From a bacterium (GTDB taxonomy: Bacteria > Myxococcota_A > Bradymonadia > UBA7976 > UBA1532): DNA of 64,000 bases. Below, one piece after another: positions 16,691 through 23,496 of the stretch. Numbering within the stretch: the first letter of the stretch is position 1; every line of letters starts with the position of its first letter. The notes below the pieces were generated by a model. It was not told the DNA's origin. It did no database searches and saw only the letters and a program-made list of their open reading frames with translations. Made by a program: the position numbers and the translations under genes. The stretch spans positions 1-64,000 of the forward strand of contig JAUHYW010000029.1 in NCBI GenBank assembly GCA_030426085.1. The letters are read 5' to 3'.

Positions 16691-18880
16691 ATGATGCGCA
16701 CCTGCCTCGTAGCGCTGGGGTTCGCGATGTGCCTCGCCCCCGGCTGCCGCCGGGCGACCCCGTCGGCGGACGCCCCCGTCGACGCGGCCCCTGCGGGCGA
16801 CGCATCGCCCCTGCGTGACGCCTCCGCCCGGGTCGACGCCGAGGTCTCCGACGTCACCGCCCCTGCCCGACCGCCCTGGGCCCTCGTCCGAGCCGCCGAG
16901 CAGGCGTGCGCCGACTGTCACCCGGCCGAGGTCGAGAGCTGGCGCGCCTCGCCGATGGGACGCAGCATGGGGCCCATGGCCCCGGGCCCGATCGGCCGGG
17001 CGCCGGGCGAGGTCACCCACCCCGAGACCGGTGAGCGCTTCACCGTGCGCCCGACGCCGACCGGGCTGCGGTTCGAGGAGGTCGGAGGCCACGCGGCGGT
17101 GGCGACCCACGCGGTGGGCAGCGGATCGCATACGCGCTCCTTCCTCCGCCGGGGTGACGGTCGGGCCGAGCTGATGCCCCTGACCTGGTATCGCAGGACC
17201 GGCGGCTGGGGTCTGTCGCCGGGCTACGCCGCGCCCGACCACCCAGGCTTTCACCGGGCGATGAACCTCGAGTGCCTGACCTGCCACAACGACCCGGCGG
17301 CGACCGCGCCCGGTGATCCGGAGCGCTTCGTCGAGCCGTTCGCCGAGGGCATCGGCTGCGCCCGGTGCCACGGGGACGGGCGGGCCCACGTCGAGGCCCG
17401 CATGGCCGGCGGCGACGCCCCCATGGTGATGCCGGATCGCCTCGACGCCGGGCTGGGAGCCGACGTCTGCGGGCAGTGCCACCTCCAGGGCGCGGTGCGG
17501 CTGCTGCGGGCCGGGCGGGACTGGGATCACGTCGTGCCCGGCCGGCCGCTGGGCGAGGTGGTGGCCGTCTTCGCCCGCGCTCAGCCCGGCTCGGGCATCG
17601 GCATCGCCAGCCACGCCGAGCGCCTGCGCCGCAGCCGGTGCGCGACGTCCGACCCCGAAGCGGGGCGGTGCACGACCTGCCACACGCCGCACCCGACCGG
17701 GCCCCGACCCGACCGCTCGGCGGCCTGCCGGGGGTGCCACGCGCCCCAGGGCGCGGCCCACTGCGCCGGGCCCGCCGAGGATGACTGCGCGGGGTGCCAC
17801 ATGGCGCGGGTGGACACCGCTGACATCCCCCACGTCGCGATGACCGACCACTTCATCCGCGTCCGGCCGCGGGCGCCAGATCGGCCGGCGACCGACCGCG
17901 GGCCGCTGGTGTGGATCAACCGCCCGGCGGGGGTCGCCGACGCCGAGGCCCGGGTGCTGCTGGGGCGGGCGTGGGCCGAGTCGGCCCGGACCCGGGTCTC
18001 GACCGATGATCGCGATCGGGCGATCGCCCTGCTCGAGCCGGCCCTGGCCGAGCGCCCGGCCGACGCCGCCGGCTGGGCCGATCTGTCCTCCATGAAGCTG
18101 CTCGCGGGGGACGTCGCCGCCGCCCGGCAGGCGATGGAGACCGCGGTGACGCGCGCCCCGCACCCGCCCGCCCGCTGGTGGGCGTCGCTGACCCGCCTGC
18201 GCATGCAGACCGGGGCCATCGCCGAGGCCCGCGCGGCGCTGGCCCGGGCCCGGGCGCTGCGCCCGGGGCACGCGCCCGACGCGCTGCTCGCGGCTCAGCT
18301 CGCCGCGGGGCGCCCGGCCGAGATGCAGGCCGAGATGCAGGCGTTCGAGGCGGCCCGCCCGGGGCAGGCCGACGGGGTGATGCTGCGGGGGGCGCTGGCC
18401 CGGGCGGCGCTCGATCCGGTGGCGGCCGAGCAGGCCTTCGCCGAGGCCGTCCGCCGGGAGCCGGGCGACCCCGCCGGCTGGCTGAATCTGTGTCGCATCC
18501 GGGCCGATCTGCACCGGTGGGACGCTGCCGACGAGGCGTGCGCCCGCGCGGCGGCGCTGGCCCGGGGCGCGGCCGCGGTCGCCCGGGTGGCCGGCGCCCG
18601 GGCCCGGGTGGCCCTCGCCCGGGGGCAGGGTCGGACGGCGGCCGAGCTGGCGGCGGCGGCGATGCAGGCCGCGGGCGCCGACGCCGCGTACGTGCTGGGG
18701 CGCCTTGCGCTCGACGCCGGCCGCCCGGACGACGCGCTGAAGCTGCTCGATCGGGCGGTGCAGGCCGAGCCGACCCTGGCCGACGCCTGGGCTGCGCTGG
18801 CCGAGGTGCTGCGGGCCCGGGGCGAGAGCGATCTGGCCGAGCGGGCCGCGACCCAGGCCCGGCGATTGGGGGCCCGGTGA
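16691..18880 (+). CDS. Seven-haem cytochrome c lipoprotein with C-terminal TPR repeats
   Basis: A 729-residue protein. Signal peptide and lipobox LAPGC (Cys19), then an Asp/Ala linker. The cytochrome domain (about residues 70-385) carries seven CXXCH haem sites: CADCH, CLTCH, CARCH, CGQCH, CTTCH, CRGCH and CAGCH. About 330 residues of alpha-helical TPR-like repeats follow (GWADLSSMKLLAGDVAAARQ and similar). This layout resembles multihaem cytochrome/TPR proteins of Deltaproteobacteria that receive or store electrons outside the inner membrane. Its stop overlaps the GTG of a histidine kinase gene (GTGA), an unexpected partner for a respiratory protein. Electron donor and acceptor are unknown. 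Confidence 0.82.
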   Translation: MMRTCLVALGFAMCLAPGCRRATPSADAPVDAAPAGDASPLRDASARVDAEVSDVTAPARPPWALVRAAEQACADCHPAEVESWRASPMGRSMGPMAPGPIGRAPGEVTHPETGERFTVRPTPTGLRFEEVGGHAAVATHAVGSGSHTRSFLRRGDGRAELMPLTWYRRTGGWGLSPGYAAPDHPGFHRAMNLECLTCHNDPAATAPGDPERFVEPFAEGIGCARCHGDGRAHVEARMAGGDAPMVMPDRLDAGLGADVCGQCHLQGAVRLLRAGRDWDHVVPGRPLGEVVAVFARAQPGSGIGIASHAERLRRSRCATSDPEAGRCTTCHTPHPTGPRPDRSAACRGCHAPQGAAHCAGPAEDDCAGCHMARVDTADIPHVAMTDHFIRVRPRAPDRPATDRGPLVWINRPAGVADAEARVLLGRAWAESARTRVSTDDRDRAIALLEPALAERPADAAGWADLSSMKLLAGDVAAARQAMETAVTRAPHPPARWWASLTRLRMQTGAIAEARAALARARALRPGHAPDALLAAQLAAGRPAEMQAEMQAFEAARPGQADGVMLRGALARAALDPVAAEQAFAEAVRREPGDPAGWLNLCRIRADLHRWDAADEACARAAALARGAAAVARVAGARARVALARGQGRTAAELAAAAMQAAGADAAYVLGRLALDAGRPDDALKLLDRAVQAEPTLADAWAALAEVLRARGESDLAERAATQARRLGAR

Positions 18881-20556
18881 TCGGCCGCTTCGAACTCGGC
18901 CCGCCCGACGGCCGCTGGGAGCGGCAGTTCGCCGACGCGCTCACCGTCGTCATCGGGCTGGTGCTGACGGTGGAGCTGGTCGCGTGGCTCGCCTTCGACC
19001 AGAGCTGGGCCGCGTGGGGCATCCCGGTCCTGGGGCTGCTCATGATCCCGGTCCGCCGGGGGCGCCGCCTGGCGATCGACGGCCAGCCCCGGGCGGCGGC
19101 CCGCCTGATCGGGGGCGGCCTGGCCGTCACCTCGCTGATCTACGCCTTCATCCTGCCCGCGCTGGCGCCGGTCCTGGCGCTGGTCCCGCTCGAGGTCATG
19201 GCCCTGCTGCTGCCCCACGCCCCGGCGTCCTCGGCGCGGCGGCGCCTGCTCTTCGTCGGCGCGCTGGCGGTCGCGGTGGCCATCCTCTTCATCACGGCGC
19301 TGGCCGATCCGGCCGGAGGCGGCCTCGTCGACGGCTTCGTGCGCTTCGCCCTGGTCATGGTCTTCGCCCTGACGCTGCTGCTCTTCGGGCAGTACGACAG
19401 CCGGGTGCGGGAGACGATGGGCCACATGGCGACCGGCGAGCAGCGGCTGCGGGCGGTGGTCGACACCGCGGCGGACGGGGTGCTGGTCATCGACGGCGAG
19501 GCGCGGGTCACCCGGGCCAACCGGGCGGCGACGGCGCTGTTCGGCCGGGATCACCAGGGCCTCATCGGCCAGCCGCTCGAGACCCTGGTCGCCGTGGAGG
19601 GGGCCCGCCCCCGGCCCACCGGCAGCCTGGGGGGTCAGGTGACGGTCGGGCGGCGCAGCGACGGGCGCAGCTTCCCCGCCGAGGTCTCCATCGGCGAGCC
19701 GTTCGGACCCGGCGCGCAGGAGCAGGTGCTGGTCGTGCGGGACGTGACCGAGCGCACCCGGGCGGCCGCCGAGCTGGCTCGACGGGCCGAGGCGCTGGTG
19801 CGCAGCAACCGCGAGCTGGAGCGCTTCGCCTACGTGGCCTCCCACGACCTCCAGGAGCCCCTGCGCAAGATCCAGGCCTTCGGCGGGCTGCTCGACGAGA
19901 GCGCCCGGGACCGGCTCGACCCCGAGGAGCAGCAGGCCCTGGACTATCTCATCGACGCCGCGACCCGCCAGCGGGTGCTCATCAACGATCTGCTGGCCTA
20001 TTCGCGGGCCCGCACCCGGCCCCGGCAGGTGGGCGAGGTCGATCTGGGCGCGGCGCTGGCCGAGGTGCTCGACGATCTGTCCCCCGCGGTGGCCGAGAAG
20101 GCGGCCGTCATCGAGACCGACGCGCTGCCGGTGGTCCGGGCCGACCCCAGCCTGATGCGGCAGCTCCTGCAGAACCTGATCTCGAACGCGCTGAAGTACG
20201 CCGCGCCCGACCGCCGACCGCGCATCACGATCCAGTGCACGGCGCTGACCGAGGACCCGCCGTCGGGCCTGCTGCTGCGCGTCGCTGACAACGGTATCGG
20301 CTTCGAAGACCGCTTCGCCGAGCGCATCTTCGAGCCGTTCCGTCGGCTGCATCCGCGCCACGAGTACCCCGGCAGCGGCGTCGGGCTGGCAATCTGTCGC
20401 CAGATCGCCGAACGTCATGGTGGACGCATCACGGCCCGCGGCGTCGCCGATGTGGGGGCGACATTCACCGTCGAGCTGCCGATCGAGCGCATCCAGGGAG
20501 GAGCCGGTGAGCGACGAGCTGAAGCAGCCCAAGAAGGCCACGATTCTGCTGGCTGA
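18877..20556 (+). CDS. Membrane histidine kinase with PAS domain, phytochrome-type transmitter
   Basis: A 559-residue sensor kinase. It begins with about five or six membrane helices (about residues 20-165) without a large periplasmic loop, then a PAS domain (about 185-300, LRAVVDTAADGVLVIDGEA), HisKA with the H-box YVASHDLQEPLRKIQ (His about 328), and HATPase with LLQNLISNALKYA and GSGVGLAICRQIAERHGG. The SHDLQEPLR H-box is the type found in Cph1-like phytochrome kinases, and the regulator that follows is the matching Rcp1 type. GTG 18,877 was chosen because it overlaps the cytochrome stop; no better start is near. The 3' end overlaps the regulator gene by 50 bases. Confidence 0.85.
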   Translation: MIGRFELGPPDGRWERQFADALTVVIGLVLTVELVAWLAFDQSWAAWGIPVLGLLMIPVRRGRRLAIDGQPRAAARLIGGGLAVTSLIYAFILPALAPVLALVPLEVMALLLPHAPASSARRRLLFVGALAVAVAILFITALADPAGGGLVDGFVRFALVMVFALTLLLFGQYDSRVRETMGHMATGEQRLRAVVDTAADGVLVIDGEARVTRANRAATALFGRDHQGLIGQPLETLVAVEGARPRPTGSLGGQVTVGRRSDGRSFPAEVSIGEPFGPGAQEQVLVVRDVTERTRAAAELARRAEALVRSNRELERFAYVASHDLQEPLRKIQAFGGLLDESARDRLDPEEQQALDYLIDAATRQRVLINDLLAYSRARTRPRQVGEVDLGAALAEVLDDLSPAVAEKAAVIETDALPVVRADPSLMRQLLQNLISNALKYAAPDRRPRITIQCTALTEDPPSGLLLRVADNGIGFEDRFAERIFEPFRRLHPRHEYPGSGVGLAICRQIAERHGGRITARGVADVGATFTVELPIERIQGGAGERRAEAAQEGHDSAG

Positions 20557-20965
20557 CGATGATCCGGCGGACGTGCTGCTGACCCGGCGCGCCTTCCGCA
20601 CCGCCCGCCTGCAGAACCGGCTGGAGGTGGTCAACGACGGCGAGGAGCTGCTCGAGTACCTGCGCCGGGAGAAGCGCTACGCGCCGCCGGCGGACGCTCC
20701 CCGCCCCGATCTGGTGCTGCTCGACCTCAACATGCCCCGCATGGACGGCCGGGAGGCGCTCGCCGAGCTGCGGGCCGACCCCCGGTTCCAGAGCCTGCCG
20801 GTGATCATCCTGACCACCAGCCAGCAGGAGGCCGACATCCTGCGCACCTATGACCTCGGGGCCAACTCGTTCATCAGCAAGCCGGTCGACCTCGCCGGGC
20901 TCGTCGAGGTCATCAAGGCGCTCGACAACTACTGGTTCGAGATCGTCACCCTGCCCCCGAGCTGA
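20507..20965 (+). CDS. Rcp1-type single-domain response regulator
   Basis: A 152-residue receiver-only regulator. It has ILLADDDPADVLLTRRAF (acidic pair), phospho-acceptor Asp in LVLLDLNMPRMDGREAL, LTTS, and Lys in ANSFISKPVDL. The ending LDNYWFEIVTLP is characteristic of the Rcp1 family, the response regulators of cyanobacterial and bacterial phytochrome kinases. With no output domain, it signals by protein contact. GTG 20,507 has a strong GGGAGGAG. It overlaps the kinase gene by 50 bases and so is its natural partner; it could also serve BphP encoded at 9,314. Confidence 0.88.
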   Translation: MSDELKQPKKATILLADDDPADVLLTRRAFRTARLQNRLEVVNDGEELLEYLRREKRYAPPADAPRPDLVLLDLNMPRMDGREALAELRADPRFQSLPVIILTTSQQEADILRTYDLGANSFISKPVDLAGLVEVIKALDNYWFEIVTLPPS

Positions 20966-20973
20966 TCGGGCCG

Positions 20974-21585
20974 ATGACGACCAACCCCCCCGACCGCCGC
21001 GAGCAGATCCTCGACGCCGCCGCCCGGCTGCTGGCCGACGGCGGCATCGGCAAGACGAGCGTCGCCCGCATCGCCCGGGCGGCGGGGGTCGCGGTGGGCA
21101 GCGTCTACCTCGAGTTCGCCGGCAAGGACGCCATCGTCGAGGCGCTCTCCGCCCGCCGGCTCGACCGGCTGCTCGACGCGATGCGGTCCGCCGGGGCCGA
21201 CGGGCCGTGGGCCGAGCGGCTGGGTCGGGTGATGGCGGTGCGCACCCGGGCCCTGCGGCGCATGGCCGACGACGGGGCCCACGGGGCCGAGATGCTGCGC
21301 TGCTGCTGCCCCGGCGCGGCGGCGGCCTGGCGCCGGTTCCGGGTCGGCGAGCGGGCCCTGCTCGACGGGCTGCTCGCCGCCGGCCGCGCGGCGGGCGCCC
21401 TGCGGGCCGATGCCCGGATCACCGGCGGGACGGTCCTGCGGGCCTACGCCGCGTTCACCCCCCCGGCCTTGCTCGATCTGGACGACGAGACGCTCGACGG
21501 GGCCCTCGAGGCGATGCACCGGCTGATCTTCGACGGCCTCGGCCGCGAGGCAGGGCCGGCCGACCCCGCTCAGCTCCCCCGGTAG
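20974..21585 (+). CDS. TetR-family transcription regulator
   Basis: A 203-residue repressor-type DNA-binding protein. Its N-terminal helix-turn-helix (about residues 8-55) carries REQILDAAARLLADGG and IARAAGVAVGSVYLEFAGKDAIVEA, the classical TetR pattern, followed by an all-helical ligand domain with an odd Cys triplet (MLRCCCPG, about 108). It starts eight bases after the Rcp1-type regulator gene, so it may be the last gene of the cytochrome-kinase operon. Its 3' end runs 16 bases into the convergent uraH gene. Target unknown; uraH/puuD next door or the operon itself are the obvious candidates. Confidence 0.82.
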   Translation: MTTNPPDRREQILDAAARLLADGGIGKTSVARIARAAGVAVGSVYLEFAGKDAIVEALSARRLDRLLDAMRSAGADGPWAERLGRVMAVRTRALRRMADDGAHGAEMLRCCCPGAAAAWRRFRVGERALLDGLLAAGRAAGALRADARITGGTVLRAYAAFTPPALLDLDDETLDGALEAMHRLIFDGLGREAGPADPAQLPR

Positions 21586-21905
21586 GTGCTGTAGCCGAAC
21601 GGGCTGAGCAGCAGCGGGACGTGGTGGTGCTGGTCGGGCGCGGTCACCCGGAAGACGACCCGGGCTACCGGGTAGAAGCCGTCGATCCCCTCGCCCTCGA
21701 ACCACGCCCCGGTCTCGAAGGTCATCCGCCATACGCCCGCGTCGAGCGCGCCGCCCCCGAGCAGGCCCTTCACCCGCCCGTCGCCGTCGGTGACCCCCTC
21801 CCCCACCGTCTGCCAGCCGTCGCCCGCCTGCCGTTCGAGGCGGATGGTCAGGCCCGCCGCGGGCCGGCCGCGGGCGGTGTCGAGGACGTGGGTGCTGATG
21901 CTCAT
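21570..21905 (-). CDS. uraH: 5-hydroxyisourate hydrolase
   Basis: A 111-residue transthyretin-like enzyme that hydrolyses 5-hydroxyisourate, the product of urate oxidation, to OHCU. The N-terminal ISTHVLDTARGRPAAGL and the C-terminal YSTYRGS box are the family signatures, and the active-site His (THVLD), Arg and the YRGS end are intact. Cytosolic, as there is no signal peptide. The ATG is fixed by GGAGG upstream. It diverges from puuD across about 130 bases, so the pair covers the first two steps of urate breakdown. The third-step enzyme (OHCU decarboxylase) is not in the window. Confidence 0.92.
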   Translation of the reverse strand: MSISTHVLDTARGRPAAGLTIRLERQAGDGWQTVGEGVTDGDGRVKGLLGGGALDAGVWRMTFETGAWFEGEGIDGFYPVARVVFRVTAPDQHHHVPLLLSPFGYSTYRGS

Positions 21906-22034
21906 CGGGGCCTCCTGGAGTGATGGGGGCGCAGTATAGCCCCATCCGCCGCTTTGCAGATCCCGTCGGTGGGGGTAGGGTGTCCCGTTCGCCGGGGCGA
22001 CCCGGCGCCGACCGAGGCCGAAGGAGACGCACCC

Positions 22035-23216
22035 GTGCTGGCCCACCTCCAGGAGTGGCTCGAGCTGCTCGTCCGCTGGTTCCACGTCATCGCCGGGGTC
22101 GCCTGGATCGGCACCTCGTTCTACTTCGTCTGGCTCAACAACCACCTGCGCCCGCCGCCCCGCGAAGAGGGCGACGTCTCGGGCGAGGTGTGGTCGGTGC
22201 ACGGGGGCCACTTCTACCGGGTCATCCGCTTCCGGGTGGCCCCGGCGCAGCTCCCCGAGACGCTGCACTGGTTCAAGTGGGAGGCCTACGCCACCTGGCT
22301 CAGCGGCGCGTCGATGCTGGTGCTGGTCTACTACCTGGGCAGCGACGGCATGCTGCTCGGGGCCGGCAGCGACCTCTCGAAGGCGGCCGCGGTGGGCATC
22401 GGCGTCGGGGCGCTGGTCGGCGGGTGGCTGATCTACGACCTGATGTGCCGCTCGCCGCTGCGGCGGTCGCCGGCGCTCTTCGGGCTCATCGGCTTCGGGC
22501 TGGCCACTGGCCTCGCGCTGGCGCTCACCGAGCTGCTCAGCGCCCGGGCGGCCTACATCCACGTCGGGGCGGTGCTCGGCACCTGCATGGCGGCCAACGT
22601 CTTCTTCGTGATCATCCCCAACCAGAAGATCATGGTCGACGCCATGATCCGGGGCGAGGAGCCCGACGGGCGGCTGGGCGAGGCGGGGGCGCTGCGCTCG
22701 CTGCACAACAACTACATGACGCTGCCGGTGCTGTTCATCATGGTGAGCAGCCACTACCCGATGACCTACGGGCACGCCTGGAACTGGGCCATCCTGGCAG
22801 GCATCTCGGTGGCCGGCGCCGTCGTGCGCCACTGGTTCAACGTGCGCGGGCGGGGCCAGCAGAACGTCTGGGCGTGGCCGCTGGCGGCCGTAGCGATCAT
22901 CGCCCTGGCGTTCGTGACCCGGCCGCCGACGGTCGAAGCGGTCGAGGGGGACGTCGACTTCGCGACGGTCATCCACCCCATCGTGCAGAAGCGCTGCACC
23001 CCGTGCCATGCCCGCGAGACGACCTGGCCCGGGTTCAACGGCCCCCAGAAGGGCATCCTGCTCGAGCGGCCCGACGAGATCCGGGATCAGGCCGAGAACA
23101 TCCTCAAGAACGCCGTCACCACCCAGTACATGCCGCTGGGCAACCTGACGCAGATCACGCCCGAAGAGCGGGCGCTGCTCGGGCAGTGGGTGCGCGGCGG
23201 CGCCTCGATCGACTGA
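22035..23216 (+). CDS. puuD: Membrane-bound urate oxidase PuuD (urate hydroxylase with cytochrome c domain)
   Basis: A 393-residue integral-membrane enzyme with about eight membrane helices (WFHVIAGVAWIGTSFYFVWL onward), the PuuD signatures NVFFVIIPNQK and NNYMTLPVLFIMVSSHYPM, and a C-terminal c-type haem domain with CTPCH (about residue 320). It oxidises urate to 5-hydroxyisourate and passes electrons to the respiratory chain, unlike the soluble oxygen-using uricase. GTG 22,035 is chosen because AAGGAG lies eight bases upstream; the ATG at 21,954 would add a charged, non-conserved extension. Divergent from uraH. No xanthine dehydrogenase or transporter gene is nearby. Confidence 0.9.
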   Translation: MLAHLQEWLELLVRWFHVIAGVAWIGTSFYFVWLNNHLRPPPREEGDVSGEVWSVHGGHFYRVIRFRVAPAQLPETLHWFKWEAYATWLSGASMLVLVYYLGSDGMLLGAGSDLSKAAAVGIGVGALVGGWLIYDLMCRSPLRRSPALFGLIGFGLATGLALALTELLSARAAYIHVGAVLGTCMAANVFFVIIPNQKIMVDAMIRGEEPDGRLGEAGALRSLHNNYMTLPVLFIMVSSHYPMTYGHAWNWAILAGISVAGAVVRHWFNVRGRGQQNVWAWPLAAVAIIALAFVTRPPTVEAVEGDVDFATVIHPIVQKRCTPCHARETTWPGFNGPQKGILLERPDEIRDQAENILKNAVTTQYMPLGNLTQITPEERALLGQWVRGGASID

Positions 23217-23348
23217 GGCCCCGGCCAGCGGATCGCTCCCGATCACTGACCTCCCATCGACCGATGACACCGACCCCTCGGCGCGCGCGGATGCCGTGAC
23301 CGATGCCCCGGTCGCGTATCCTATCCGCAGAACTCGACGCTCTGCCCG

Positions 23349-23410
23349 CCCCGAAAAAAATCGGGGAGGTCGGGGTTGACATCTCCGTGAACGAAACCAG
23401 CTTTCGTTCA
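23349..23410 (+). promoter_or_regulatory. lon promoter region with a perfect dyad
   Basis: TTGACA at 23,376-23,381 is a consensus -35. Just downstream TGAACGAAA (23,388-23,396) and TTTCGTTCA (23,402-23,410) form a perfect 9-bp inverted repeat with a five-base spacer, covering the place where the -10 should be. That is typical of a repressor operator. No TATAAT-like -10 is evident at 17 bases, so an alternative sigma factor or an activator site is equally possible. A short hairpin (CCCCGA-A6-TCGGGG, 23,349-23,366) lies just upstream. The dyad is 87 bases before the lon start. Confidence 0.6.
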
Positions 23411-23496
23411 TCGCCGGCACCGCGAACCCCGCGAGATGCCACCCCCGATGCCATACCGGCGTCGAGCCCGACCATTCCGACCGACAGGAGCACGCC

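Noticed and set aside
23349-23366. CCCCGA-A6-TCGGGG hairpin as the puuD terminator
   Set aside because: Only six pairs, 130 bases after the puuD stop, and no T-run on the plus strand. It was kept only as part of the lon upstream region.
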